Assembly (NCBI GenBank): GCA_022764085.1
Contig: JALERP010000076.1
Location: 1 to 34,827 of the forward strand
Direction of reading: 5' to 3'
Origin: Prevotella sp.
GTDB lineage: Bacteria; Bacteroidota; Bacteroidia; Bacteroidales; Bacteroidaceae
Length of the DNA stretch: 34,827 nucleotides
Shown here in pieces: positions 16,612 through 24,766 of the stretch (position 1 is the stretch's first letter; each line of letters begins with the position of its first letter). A program made the translations under genes and the position numbers. A model generated the notes under the pieces. The model was not told where the DNA came from. It ran no database searches and was given only the letters and a program-made list of their open reading frames with translations.

Positions 16612-17486
16612 CATTTAGCAAAAGTAAAGCTCCTGTTTCCAATTATGTGTCCATCAGCAAAGATGCTGACGATATATGTTCCAGGTTCATACACCTGTGC
16701 GCCAGTATAATAGAGCGACAAGTTTAGAGCCTCACCAGTATATTCCACCTGCTTGCTCATTGTGCTTCTGAGCGTGCGGTTCTCATAGTTGAACGACGCG
16801 CCATCCTCGATAGCCTGACCGTTGGGCTTTGTTATACGCACATAGAACGTACGCAATCCGTTTGTAGCCGTAACGTTCTTAGCCACGGTGAAATCCACAC
16901 GGATACTCTTGCAGTCCTTCATGCGCTTGAGTTTCTTTCCCTCCTTCTTGTAAGGCACCATGTTTATGCCCGTGGCATCCAACTGTGCAGCAATGGCCAC
17001 CTTCTCCGACAGCGATGCGCGCTCGGAGCTTAGACCCTCTATCTGGCGTGTGGCCTCGGCATACTGCCCCTTCATGCGTGTGTTCTCGGCCGTCAGGTTT
17101 TCGTTGAGCCTGTTGAGCGAGTCAATCTGCATCACATACGACTTTAGCACGGCACGCATGGTGGCGAGTTCCTTCTTCAGTCGTGCAATTTCCCTTGCGT
17201 CGCTACTCTTCACCCGCCTGAGTTCCTCCAGCAGTTGCTGGGTCTTCATCTGCTCCTGTGTAAGCTGCGCCACGATAGAGTCGTTGTTGATTTGTGTCCT
17301 CATTTCGCTGTATTGCCTGGCAAACTGTTCATATTCGTTCTCCATTTCCTTTTTGTCGAGTTCAGCCAGTTCCTGCATTTCCTGGTTCGCTTTCACCTGA
17401 CGATCAAGACTAAAGAAGAGATAGCCAGCTCCGGCAGCCAGCAATACAATCAATGCTACAAGCAAATACAATACTTTCTTGTTCAT
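16611..17486 (-). CDS. Membrane-anchored coiled-coil protein, function unknown
   Basis: 291 residues. An N-terminal membrane segment (VLYLLVALIVLLAAGAGYLF) is followed by a coiled coil from about 28 to 165, rich in Glu/Lys/Gln/Arg, and a C-terminal beta-rich domain (about 180-291: RVDFTVAKNVTATNGLRTFY, then VRITKPNGQAI) that looks immunoglobulin-like. Similar proteins are common in Bacteroidales but have no assigned role; they are sometimes mislabelled as SMC-like. It is first in line of the efflux row and has the best consensus promoter in the window, so it may be part of the same transcription unit. Confidence 0.8.
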   Translation of the reverse strand: MNKKVLYLLVALIVLLAAGAGYLFFSLDRQVKANQEMQELAELDKKEMENEYEQFARQYSEMRTQINNDSIVAQLTQEQMKTQQLLEELRRVKSSDAREIARLKKELATMRAVLKSYVMQIDSLNRLNENLTAENTRMKGQYAEATRQIEGLSSERASLSEKVAIAAQLDATGINMVPYKKEGKKLKRMKDCKSIRVDFTVAKNVTATNGLRTFYVRITKPNGQAIEDGASFNYENRTLRSTMSKQVEYTGEALNLSLYYTGAQVYEPGTYIVSIFADGHIIGNRSFTFAK

Positions 17487-17535
17487 AATACCCTGTAATA
17501 TTACCTTTTTTATAATTTAATATTAAATTTGCTTG

Positions 17536-17566
17536 CAAAATTACGTTTTTTCATCGAAATGACAAA
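17536..17566 (-). promoter_or_regulatory. Consensus promoter of the coiled-coil/efflux row
   Basis: TTTG (17563-17566), 19 bases, TAATTTTG (17536-17543) on the minus strand: an exact Bacteroidetes promoter, about 50 bp before the start codon. Confidence 0.7.
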
Positions 17567-17669
17567 GGAAATGCTTTTATTATTTGCCAAAAAAACTCAA
17601 TTTTAAGATTATTATGGAAAAAGAGAACAATTGTATATTTAAAAAAACAAAAAAAACATGGGAAAATCA

Positions 17670-17698
17670 TTGTATATAAAAAATAATTATTATATTTG
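17670..17698 (+). promoter_or_regulatory. Promoter of DUF4492-cydAB, possibly leaderless
   Basis: TTG (17670-17672), 18 bases, TATATTTG (17691-17698). The next ATG that fits the protein family is at 17703, only 5 bases after the -7 element. Transcription would then start at or beside the initiation codon. Confidence 0.5.
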
Positions 17699-17702
17699 CA
17701 AC

Positions 17703-17930
17703 ATGAAACTGATTTACCGTATATATGACCTTTATGCCGACGGATTTCGTAATATGGAAATAGGCAAGACACTGTGGACGATTATCATCATAAAACTGAT
17801 AATAATCTTTGCAGTGCTCAAGGTTTTCTTCTTCCCTGATTTCCTTAGCCAGAACGCCAAGGAAGGAGAGGAAGCGGAATTTGTGGCGAAAGAAATGCTG
17901 TTTAATGAAGAATTAAGAATTAAGAATTAA
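17703..17930 (+). CDS. DUF4492 family small membrane protein
   Basis: 75 residues from the ATG at 17703 (MKLIYRIYDLYADGFRNMEI). The in-frame ATG at 17658 would add residues unlike the family and would lie upstream of the promoter's -7 element. One membrane helix (TLWTIIIIKLIIIFAVLKVFFF) is visible. DUF4492 genes regularly precede cytochrome bd oxidase genes in Bacteroidetes, so a small accessory subunit or assembly role, like CydX in other bacteria, is a reasonable inference. The end is odd: the last residues EELRIKN and the TAA stop are encoded by the AATTAAG array that follows. Confidence 0.85.
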   Translation: MKLIYRIYDLYADGFRNMEIGKTLWTIIIIKLIIIFAVLKVFFFPDFLSQNAKEGEEAEFVAKEMLFNEELRIKN

Positions 17931-17966
17931 GAATTAAAAATTAAGAATTAAGAATTAAAAATTAAA
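17904..17966 (+). repeat. AATTAAG/AATTAAA array before cydA
   Basis: About eight heptamers on the coding strand fill the whole DUF4492-cydA spacer, including the end of the DUF4492 reading frame. Confidence 0.85.
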
Positions 17967-17970
17967 TAAC

Positions 17971-19506
17971 ATGACAGAAACATTTCTAACTATTGACCCA
18001 GCGGCGATAGACTGGGCAAGAGCACAATTCGCTCTCACAGCCATCTATCACTGGCTATTCGTCCCGCTCACGCTGGGACTCGCCCTCATTATGGGCATCA
18101 TCGAGACTTGCTGGTACCGCACTGGCAACGAGTTTTGGAAACATGCCGCACAGTACTGGCAGAAACTCTTCGGAATTAACTTCGCCATGGGAGTGGCCAC
18201 GGGTATCATACTCGAGTTTGAGTTCGGTACCAACTGGAGCAACTACTCATGGTTCGTGGGCGACATCTTCGGTGCACCGCTCGCCGTGGAGGGTATAGTG
18301 GCATTCTTTATGGAATCCACCTTCGTGGCAGTGATGTTCTTCGGATGGAAGAAGGTGTCACGAGGATTCCATCTCGCAGCCACATGGCTCACGGGTCTTG
18401 GCGCAACCTTCTCGGCATGGTGGATCCTGGTGGCTAACTCATGGATGCAGTATCCCGTTGGCTGCACATTCAATCCCGACACAATGCGCAATGAGATGTC
18501 TTCCTTTGCCGAAGTGGCACTCTCTCCCTTCGCCATCGACAAGTTCTGCCACACAGTTATTTCGTCATGGATAATCGGTGCGATATTTGTGATTGCCGTC
18601 AGCTGCTGGTACTTGCTCAAGAAGCGTCATGAGAAACTCGCCGTGGCAAGTATCAAGATAGGCTCTATCGTGGGTGTTGTGGCATCACTGTTGGCAATGC
18701 ACACCGGCGACCACTCTGCCTATATGGTGGCTCAGGTGCAGCCCATGAAGCTCGCCGCCATGGAGGCATTATATGACGGTGGCAAGGGCCAGGGTCTTAC
18801 TGCCATTGCTCTTGTCAATCCATTCTCTCAGCCCGACTATGCGGCATCAGAAGAGCATCCGCTGAAGATAGAAATCCCCAAGGCACTGTCGTTCCTCGCC
18901 ACTCGCGACCTCGACGGCTATGTGCCCGGCGTCAACGACCTGCTTAAGGAAAGCGACGAGAAGATACGCCGCGGCAAGGAGGCCATAACCGCCCTCAAGG
19001 AATATCGCCAAAAGAACACTTCAGCAGAGCGCAAGGCTGAACTGCAGAAGACTTTACAGGAGAACATGCCTTATTTCGGATATGGATACATTAAGGACAA
19101 GGCAGACCTCGTGCCATATATCCCATTGTGTTTCTATGCCTTCCGCGTGATGGTAGGTTTGGGCACTCTCTTCCTCCTGTTCTTCGTGGTGGTAGTGTTC
19201 TTGGCTTGGCGCAAGGATATCGCCTCGCCCAAGTTGCGCCTGCTTCACATGGCTGCCATCGCCCTCCTGCCACTCGGATATATATGCAGCGAGTCGGGAT
19301 GGTTAGTAGCCGAGTTTGGCCGCCAGCCCTGGGCTATTCAGGACATGATGCCCACATGGGTTGGTGTGAGCAACATCGGCAGCTCAAGCATAATGCTCAC
19401 GTTCTTTATCTTCCTTGCACTCTTCACCACTCTCCTGGTTGTTGAGATAAACATCCTCTTAAAGGCTATTAAGAAGGGACCGGAGGGAGAGAGAATTAAG
19501 GATTAA
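17971..19506 (+). CDS. cydA: Cytochrome bd ubiquinol oxidase subunit I
   Basis: 511 residues, in range for CydA of the short Q-loop class. It carries the quinol site and hemes b558, b595 and d, and with CydB reduces oxygen to water at low oxygen tension in the inner membrane. Seen: the N-terminal DWARAQFALTAIYHWLFVPL with the heme-ligand histidine, GTNWSNYSWFVGDIFG, VEGIVAFFMESTF, and the conserved GRQPW motif in WLVAEFGRQPWAIQ near residue 451. A charged Q-loop region lies around 310-365. The last residues (ERIKD) and the TAA stop are formed by the following AATTAAG-type array. Confidence 0.97.
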   Translation: MTETFLTIDPAAIDWARAQFALTAIYHWLFVPLTLGLALIMGIIETCWYRTGNEFWKHAAQYWQKLFGINFAMGVATGIILEFEFGTNWSNYSWFVGDIFGAPLAVEGIVAFFMESTFVAVMFFGWKKVSRGFHLAATWLTGLGATFSAWWILVANSWMQYPVGCTFNPDTMRNEMSSFAEVALSPFAIDKFCHTVISSWIIGAIFVIAVSCWYLLKKRHEKLAVASIKIGSIVGVVASLLAMHTGDHSAYMVAQVQPMKLAAMEALYDGGKGQGLTAIALVNPFSQPDYAASEEHPLKIEIPKALSFLATRDLDGYVPGVNDLLKESDEKIRRGKEAITALKEYRQKNTSAERKAELQKTLQENMPYFGYGYIKDKADLVPYIPLCFYAFRVMVGLGTLFLLFFVVVVFLAWRKDIASPKLRLLHMAAIALLPLGYICSESGWLVAEFGRQPWAIQDMMPTWVGVSNIGSSSIMLTFFIFLALFTTLLVVEINILLKAIKKGPEGERIKD

Positions 19507-19660
19507 GAGTTAAGAGTTAAGAATTAAAAATTAAAAATTAAAAATTAAGAATTAAGAATTAAGAATTGCTGCGCAAACCGAGAGAAGAGCCAAGCTTGCT
19601 TGAGTTATTCCGAGGTGCAGCCAGCAATCGACGAAGTCAATTAAGAGTTAAGAATTAACT
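19494..19660 (+). repeat. AATTAAG arrays around a dispersed repeat, cydA-cydB spacer
   Basis: The 209-bp spacer holds heptamers (19494-19567), the 74-bp dispersed repeat (19563-19636) and more heptamers (to about 19660). After that a partial echo (CTTGCTCGAGCTAT, about 19669-19682) precedes cydB. No separate gene is seen. Confidence 0.8.
19563..19636 (+). repeat. Dispersed 74-bp repeat, copy 2
   Basis: Begins GAATTGCTGCGCAAACC, contains AAGCTTGCTTGAG and ends CAGCAATCGACGAAG; 61 of 74 positions match copy 1 at 3987-4060 (opposite strand). Confidence 0.75.
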
Positions 19661-19715
19661 ATCCCGAACTTGCTCGAGCTATACTAATACTACAAATTTA
19701 TAAATTTAATAAAAC

Positions 19716-20861
19716 ATGGATTATACATTCTTACAACAATATTGGTGGTTCCTTGTATCACTTCTTGGAGCCATACTGGTTTTCCTGTTGTTCGTACAAG
19801 GAGCTAACTCAATGGTGTTCTCGTTGGGAAGCAACGAACAGGAGCGTCGTCTTATCATTAATAGTACCGGCCGCAAGTGGGAGTTCACGTTCACCACTTT
19901 GGTAACCTTTGGCGGTGCGTTCTTCGCCTCCTTCCCGTTGTTCTACAGTACCAGCTTCGGCGGCGCCTACTGGCTTTGGATGCTCATCCTGTTCAGCTTC
20001 GTGCTTCAGGCCGTGAGCTATGAGTTTCAGAACAAGTTGGGCAACCTTCTTGGCACTCGCACTTTCCAGTGGTTCCTTGTCCTCAACGGCATACTCGGCC
20101 CGCTGCTCCTCGGCGGAGCCGTAGCAACATTCTTCAACGGCAGCAACTTTATCATCTCCAAGGAGAACCTCATCAACGAGTTTGCCTCGCCGGTGATTAG
20201 CACTTGGGCAAACGCCTCCCATGGACTCGACGCCCTTCTCGATCCATGGAACCTTGTGCTCGGTATTGCAGTGTTCTTCCTCGCCCGCATTCTCGGCATA
20301 CTGTATATTATGAACAATATCGACGACGAGATTATCCGCAGCCGTGGCAGTGTTCGCCTCATCGGCACTTCAGTGCCTTTCGTGCTGCTCTTCGTGGCAT
20401 TCCTCGTGCATGTAATCACCAAAGACGGTTATGCCTACGACCCCGCCACAGGCATGATATCATTGGAGGCGTATAAGTATCTTTACAACTTCCTCGACAT
20501 GTGGTATCTGCTGGCACTGCTTCTCGTTGGAGTTGTACTCGTACTTTACGGCATAATACGCACCATAGTCAGCAGGAGCTATATCGGTGGTATTTGGCCG
20601 GCAGGCATAGGAACGGTGTTCACTGTGCTCGCACTTCTGCTCTGCGCAGGATGGAACAACACTGCTTACTACCCCTCTAACGCCGACCTTCAAAGCTCGC
20701 TCACCATTGCCAACAGCTGCAGCAGCTACTTCACCCTCAACACCATGGCGATAGTCAGCCTGCTCATCCCGTTCGTGCTCGCATATATCGTTTATGCGTG
20801 GTGGAGCATCGACAAGAAGAAATTAGACAAACATGAACTCGAAACAGATGAATCCTATTGA
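19716..20861 (+). CDS. cydB: Cytochrome bd ubiquinol oxidase subunit II
   Basis: 381 residues, a polytopic membrane protein with eight or nine hydrophobic segments. The start YTFLQQYWWFLVSLLGAILV and the block LFVQGANSMVF are typical of CydB from Bacteroidetes, as are EFTFTTLVTFGGAFFASFPLFYS and the late SSYFTLNTMAIVSLLIP. It pairs with CydA to form the bd oxidase. The 3' end overlaps the next gene by 14 or 29 bp, so translation of the LUD protein is probably coupled. Confidence 0.96.
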   Translation: MDYTFLQQYWWFLVSLLGAILVFLLFVQGANSMVFSLGSNEQERRLIINSTGRKWEFTFTTLVTFGGAFFASFPLFYSTSFGGAYWLWMLILFSFVLQAVSYEFQNKLGNLLGTRTFQWFLVLNGILGPLLLGGAVATFFNGSNFIISKENLINEFASPVISTWANASHGLDALLDPWNLVLGIAVFFLARILGILYIMNNIDDEIIRSRGSVRLIGTSVPFVLLFVAFLVHVITKDGYAYDPATGMISLEAYKYLYNFLDMWYLLALLLVGVVLVLYGIIRTIVSRSYIGGIWPAGIGTVFTVLALLLCAGWNNTAYYPSNADLQSSLTIANSCSSYFTLNTMAIVSLLIPFVLAYIVYAWWSIDKKKLDKHELETDESY

Positions 20862-21483
20862 AATCCGTAACGCAAAAGCGGCGGACAAGGTTATTAAAAA
20901 CCTCGCCCGCCGCAACATAAACGCCTGCTACTGCCCTACGGCAGAGGAGGCAGTTGAGAAACTTCTTTCGCTCATCCCGGAAGGCAGCAGTGTTACCTGG
21001 GGCGGCTCGATGTCCATACGCGACATCGGCATCCCCGCTGCACTCGACTCTTCGGGCAAGTATGTAGTGTATGACCGCGACAAGGCTCCCGACCGAGCCG
21101 CCGCCACAGAGATATACCTTAAGGCTTTCACCTGCGACTATTACCTGAGCAGTGTGAACGCCATAACAGAGGACGGGGTCATACTGAATATCGACGGCAC
21201 AGGAAACCGTGTGGCTGCCATCACCTTCGGACCACGCAACGTTATCTTCATCGTGGGTATGAACAAGCTGTGCCAGAACCTTGATGCAGCCCTTGCTCGT
21301 GCGCGCTCGTTAGCAGCGCCTGTCAACACAGCCCGCTTCGACATCTCCACACCATGCAAGCAGGACGGCGTATGCCACAACTGCCTCTCGCCCGACTGCA
21401 TCTGCAACTACATCCATTACCTCCGCCATTCTCCCAAAGGCAAGCATCAGGTGATACTTGTGGGGGAATCGCTGGGATACTGA
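20833..21483 (+). CDS. LUD domain protein (LutC/YkgG-like)
   Basis: 216 residues with the LUD (DUF162) fold: NAKAADKVIKNLARRNINAC at the start, SSVTWGGSMSIRDIGIPAAL (52-71), VNAITEDGVILNIDGTGNR, and AAITFGPRNVIFIVGMNKLC. A cysteine-rich tail follows (CKQDGVCHNCLSPDCICNY) that could bind metal or an iron-sulphur cluster. LutC proteins belong to lactate oxidation complexes, but LutA and LutB are absent here, so this is a stand-alone LUD protein of uncertain role. Two starts are possible (20833 and 20848, both ATG); either overlaps cydB. It probably belongs to the respiratory operon. Confidence 0.88.
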   Translation: MNSKQMNPIEIRNAKAADKVIKNLARRNINACYCPTAEEAVEKLLSLIPEGSSVTWGGSMSIRDIGIPAALDSSGKYVVYDRDKAPDRAAATEIYLKAFTCDYYLSSVNAITEDGVILNIDGTGNRVAAITFGPRNVIFIVGMNKLCQNLDAALARARSLAAPVNTARFDISTPCKQDGVCHNCLSPDCICNYIHYLRHSPKGKHQVILVGESLGY

Positions 21484-21734
21484 TGAATTAAGAATTAAGA
21501 GTTAAGAATTAAGAGTTAAGAATTAAGAGTTAAGAATTAAGAGTTAAGAAACAACGTTCGGCGGCCGAAGGGAAAACCAATTGCTGCGCATGATTTCATC
21601 TGCCCGAAGGCTCTGTGTTCTCCGTCGCTTGCGACCTACTCTATATAAACAAAAATCTCTTTTTCTCTTTATCTCTGTGGTTTAAATAAAACCCTTATAC
21701 ATTGGGAATTATCACTTCAGAAAGTTGAGGCAAT
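21484..21734. other. Repeat-rich spacer after the LUD gene
   Basis: Eight AATTAAG/AGTTAAG heptamers (21484-21549) come first, then a G/C-rich stretch with AACGTTCGGCGGCCGAAGGG, a fragment AATTGCTGCGCA shared with the 74-bp dispersed repeat, and a TCTCTGTGGTTT tract. No gene is seen. Confidence 0.6.
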
Positions 21735-21767
21735 TAAAAAAGGCGTAGGTTTTTGACCTACGCCTTT
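21731..21767 (-). terminator. Intrinsic terminator of the nucleotidyltransferase gene
   Basis: AAAGGCGTAGGT (21739-21750) and ACCTACGCCTTT (21756-21767) form a perfect 12-bp stem with a 5-base loop. On the minus strand it is followed by a run of six T. The stop codon of the gene (21758-21760) lies in the 5' arm. Confidence 0.85.
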
Positions 21768-22537
21768 CCATATTTCTCACATGCCTCTTTATACGTGTCG
21801 AGACTTCCTATGTCGAAACGGAGATTCTCTCCCGTTCCAGCCATCGGCCATGCGTGCATCTCCACATTATCCACCATATAATGCGCAAGGTTTCCTGGAG
21901 CGTCATATCCGCATCCATTCTCAATGGCGTGCATAATCATGTCAATGTTCTCCTTCTTATATACATAAAAAGGTGGCACTGCCCATGTTGATTTCGGTTC
22001 CTGCGGTTTCTCCTCCATATTGAGCACCTTGTAGTTCTCGTCAAGCACCACCACACCCGTTCTCTGGAGTTTATCCTTCGACGGCTGCTTGTGGCACATA
22101 ATGCACGGAGTGCCCTTCTGTTTGGCGAAATCCACGAATCCCTTAAACGAGAAGAACAGGAGGTTGTCGGCAGCCACCACGAGCATATCATCATTCACAT
22201 TGGCCTTCTCGATGGCAAACTGCAGGTCGCGCACCGCACCAAGACGTGTATCATTAGTGCTTGTCCCGTCGTCAATAATGGTAATGGGTTTCCTTATTCC
22301 TGATTTTTCGCCATCGCCCAACACTTCGTTCTCATCCTTCCATTTCTCAAAGATAGGCGCGAACTTATGGTTGGTGACGATGATATGCTCGTCAATCTCG
22401 GGTATGCTGTCGATATCCTCCAGCATACGTCCGAGAATACTTTTCTCTCCAATCTTAAGCAAGGGCTTAGGGAAGTTCTTGGTCAGCTCACCCAGTCTGG
22501 TGGCATAACCTGCTGCAATAACAATATTCTTCATCAT
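21758..22537 (-). CDS. Sugar-phosphate nucleotidyltransferase
   Basis: 259 residues, a Rossmann-like NDP-sugar pyrophosphorylase of the RfbA/GlmU-N class. The signature IAAGYATRLGELTKNFPKPL (7-26) carries GYATRL in place of the usual GxGTRL. Later blocks are VVAADNLLFFSF (metal-binding aspartate) and the late GENLRFDIGSLDTYKEACEKYG. It should couple a sugar phosphate to a nucleoside triphosphate for glycan or polysaccharide building. The sugar cannot be told, and no further glycan genes are adjacent in the window. Starts at ATG 22537 (second ATG 3 bp later). Its 3' end is inside a strong terminator hairpin. Confidence 0.88.
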   Translation of the reverse strand: MMKNIVIAAGYATRLGELTKNFPKPLLKIGEKSILGRMLEDIDSIPEIDEHIIVTNHKFAPIFEKWKDENEVLGDGEKSGIRKPITIIDDGTSTNDTRLGAVRDLQFAIEKANVNDDMLVVAADNLLFFSFKGFVDFAKQKGTPCIMCHKQPSKDKLQRTGVVVLDENYKVLNMEEKPQEPKSTWAVPPFYVYKKENIDMIMHAIENGCGYDAPGNLAHYMVDNVEMHAWPMAGTGENLRFDIGSLDTYKEACEKYGKA

Positions 22538-22578
22538 TCTAAATTCCGCAGCACTTTAGTTTAACTTTTTTATAAGCA

Positions 22579-22602
22579 CCTGAGCAACAAAAATTGTTCA
22601 GG
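22579..22602. terminator. Hairpin between PIN toxin and nucleotidyltransferase genes
   Basis: CCTGAGCAA and TTGTTCAGG pair (one G-U in RNA) around CAAAAA. It could end the toxin-antitoxin transcript or lie in the nucleotidyltransferase leader. The T-run is short. Confidence 0.35.
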
Positions 22603-22676
22603 ATTTTACCATGTCAGATTTTCACTTACCTTAGTGCTGCAAATCAAGACAAGCAAAAATCATCAATGGTAAGCGG

Positions 22677-23054
22677 TCATTTTACATTCACATGTGGGAA
22701 TTCTATATGTTTCAATATATCGAAATGCCTGTCGTTTGATACTATGTATTGGGCATTTGCAGTTATACAGCAATCCACAAACTTATTGTCATCACTGTCT
22801 GACTGTATAAGATTGAATCTATAATATGGTGTGACAAGTTCTGTGTTTTGGGCATTCAATATTGTAGCTATTACATTGTTCGCTATCTCTGAAGTGGTCT
22901 TCTTGGATATGATCTCTGAATATTCTTCTATGATTTCTGTGGAAACACACATAATGAATTGACCTTCCATAAACATATCCCATATTATTCTGAAAGGACT
23001 GATTCTTGGAAGAGACATAAGAAGACAGTTAGTATCGAGTACTATCCTTTGCAT
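22677..23054 (-). CDS. PIN-domain toxin (VapC/COG1569-like)
   Basis: 125 residues, typical for PIN-family toxin components. The acidic residues expected for the metal site are present: D7 in VLDTN, E40-E44 in STEIIEEYSEI, D88-D94 in SDDNKFVDCC, and D108 in VSNDRHF. Family members are Mg-dependent ribonucleases that cut tRNA, rRNA or mRNA. It lies 10 bp downstream of a 48-residue gene in the same direction, the classic antitoxin-toxin arrangement. Confidence 0.85.
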   Translation of the reverse strand: MQRIVLDTNCLLMSLPRISPFRIIWDMFMEGQFIMCVSTEIIEEYSEIISKKTTSEIANNVIATILNAQNTELVTPYYRFNLIQSDSDDNKFVDCCITANAQYIVSNDRHFDILKHIEFPHVNVK

Positions 23055-23064
23055 CTTCTGAAAT

Positions 23065-23211
23065 TTAGTATGGTGTTCTCATGTGCTCTTTGCCCCATTG
23101 CTCAATCGTATCGATTGAAATGGAGCCGTCGCTGATGAGGTCATCAAAGCCTTTATCAACTTTCTGCGCAAAATAGTTAGCCAAAGCTGTATTTAACATT
23201 GTTGTTTCCAT
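23065..23211 (-). CDS. Small antitoxin partner of the PIN toxin
   Basis: 48 residues from ATG at 23211 to TAA at 23065-23067: METTMLNTALANYFAQKVDK, then an acidic middle (DDLISDGSISIDTIEQWGKE) and a short tail HMRTPY. It is too short for a DNA-binding ribbon-helix-helix plus a full toxin-binding tail, but is the usual size of partners of COG1569 PIN proteins. A consensus promoter lies just upstream, so the pair forms a two-gene operon. The assignment rests on position, size and promoter, not on a recognised domain. Confidence 0.7.
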   Translation of the reverse strand: METTMLNTALANYFAQKVDKGFDDLISDGSISIDTIEQWGKEHMRTPY

Positions 23212-23243
23212 ATCGAAATTATTTTTTTACCTTTATTATTTTG

Positions 23244-23274
23244 CAAAGATACGAATTTATTTTCATACCTCAAT
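23244..23274 (-). promoter_or_regulatory. Promoter of the PIN toxin-antitoxin operon
   Basis: ATTG (23271-23274), 19 bases, TATCTTTG (23244-23251) on the minus strand, 32 bp before the antitoxin start. Confidence 0.65.
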
Positions 23275-23330
23275 CATTATATAGCTCTCATTGCCATTAT
23301 TTACAAATTATTAACCATTTGCAATGCCCC

Positions 23331-24764
23331 CTACATCCCCGCATTCTTCATCCTCAGCGACCTCACGCATACCTCCATCTTCTCGAGGAGGACGAGGGAT
23401 GCCTCCACCTCCTTCTGGTTGAACGGGGGCATGGCGGTGTAGCCGTGGGAAAGCTCGTGGAGCACTAACTTCTCATACTCGCGGAACTGACGTATCACAG
23501 GGATGAGATTGCCAAGACTATGCTCTGTGTTGTAGGTGCCAATCACAGTGGATAACTCCTTACGCAACTTCGACGCCGGAAGCTCTTTTATCGACAACAA
23601 ACGAGTTATCTCCCTCACTAAGTCGTCGGCTATGAATATCTTGCCGTCACGCTTGCGCAGGTAGATGGGCTTGTCCTGACTCAACAGGCGGTTGACAAGG
23701 GTGCTCGCATCCTCACTCGCGCCTATGCACAGTATCTTCGACACCTCAAGCAACAATGCCTCGAAACGGCGACGTATCATCGTGCCGATGTTGTCAAGTC
23801 CTTCCTCGCCACTCTCGTATAGGCGCTTGATGCCTGTGGCGGTGGTCATGCGGGTGTAGTCGTAGAGGTGGGGACCGCCGGCATTGATGTAGAGGTTGGC
23901 ATAGAGCCACATATCATTCAAGCCCTTCTCCTTGGCAATGTTGAAGAAGACGTTGTTGAATCCTATGTTGTGGGTCATCACCAAGAGCTGCAGGTCGCTG
24001 AACTCCTCGAGCAGATAGTAGATGAGGAACTTGCGGTTGGAGGCGTCGAGACTGGTCACCACGTCGTCCATCACGAGCAATGCGCGCCCGCCCATGTCGC
24101 GGCTGGCTGCCATCATACGTATTATCACAAGCTGCGTCAGCAGGCTCACCAAGTGGAGCTTTGCCTCATTGAAGTAGTTGCCGAGCATTACGCATGAGCG
24201 CAGCCCGTGGTCCGGGTCCTCGATGTAGATTCCTTTGTCGTTGTCCTCGATGCCTATGCGGAATGCCTCGATGAACCCCTTTTCCAGCACCTCGTTGCAC
24301 TTTTGCATGATTTCATCGGCGTTGTCATCCACGAACTTCCTCAACCCGTCCTTTCCTTCAATCACATTCTGCATTATGCCGGCAGCAATGTTGTGCAGGT
24401 TGAATGAGTTGTCGGGACATTCGGCGGCATGGCAGTCGAGCATGAAACAGGGGCGTTGCCTGTTGTCATATTCCTCCATAAGCATTCCGTCGATACGTAT
24501 GTTGATGTCGTCGCCCAAGGGGCGGTGCCGGTAGGCGAAGTAGAAGTCCGACGTCTCGTTGCGGTGTTGCTCTTGGGTGCCACCTATGGTAAGCACTTCG
24601 TCCAACATTTTCTGTCGGAAGAACACGAGCTTCAGCGCGTCGTATATGCTGCTCTTTCCCGAGCCGTTCTCTCCATAGAGCATGACGCTCTTCTGCTGGA
24701 CGTCGAAGTCGAGTGTCACAGCTTTTCCAAATGCCTTGAATCCGCTTATTTCAATATTTTGCAT
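23331..24764 (-). CDS. Compact SMC/RecF-like AAA ATPase of a putative defence module
   Basis: 477 residues. Walker A GENGSGKSS (31-39) follows a beta strand typical of the SMC/RecF/AAA_15 group (IEISGFKAFGKAVTLDF). An ABC-like signature may be GNYFNEAKLHL (195-205). Walker B ALLVMDDV (228-235) is followed by the D-loop SLD (238-240) and the H-switch VMTHN (262-266). There is no long coiled coil, so this is a compact ATPase head, with a helical C-terminal region (about 290-477) of unknown fold. It starts 2 bp after the DUF262/DUF1524 gene stop, so the two are surely co-transcribed and probably act together, as ATPase-nuclease pairs do in Septu-like systems. Function inferred. Confidence 0.82.
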   Translation of the reverse strand: MQNIEISGFKAFGKAVTLDFDVQQKSVMLYGENGSGKSSIYDALKLVFFRQKMLDEVLTIGGTQEQHRNETSDFYFAYRHRPLGDDINIRIDGMLMEEYDNRQRPCFMLDCHAAECPDNSFNLHNIAAGIMQNVIEGKDGLRKFVDDNADEIMQKCNEVLEKGFIEAFRIGIEDNDKGIYIEDPDHGLRSCVMLGNYFNEAKLHLVSLLTQLVIIRMMAASRDMGGRALLVMDDVVTSLDASNRKFLIYYLLEEFSDLQLLVMTHNIGFNNVFFNIAKEKGLNDMWLYANLYINAGGPHLYDYTRMTTATGIKRLYESGEEGLDNIGTMIRRRFEALLLEVSKILCIGASEDASTLVNRLLSQDKPIYLRKRDGKIFIADDLVREITRLLSIKELPASKLRKELSTVIGTYNTEHSLGNLIPVIRQFREYEKLVLHELSHGYTAMPPFNQKEVEASLVLLEKMEVCVRSLRMKNAGM

Positions 24765-24766
24765 TC

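Noticed and set aside
16960..17400. 146-codon plus-strand ORF
   Set aside because: Serine/cysteine-rich antisense shadow of the coiled-coil protein.
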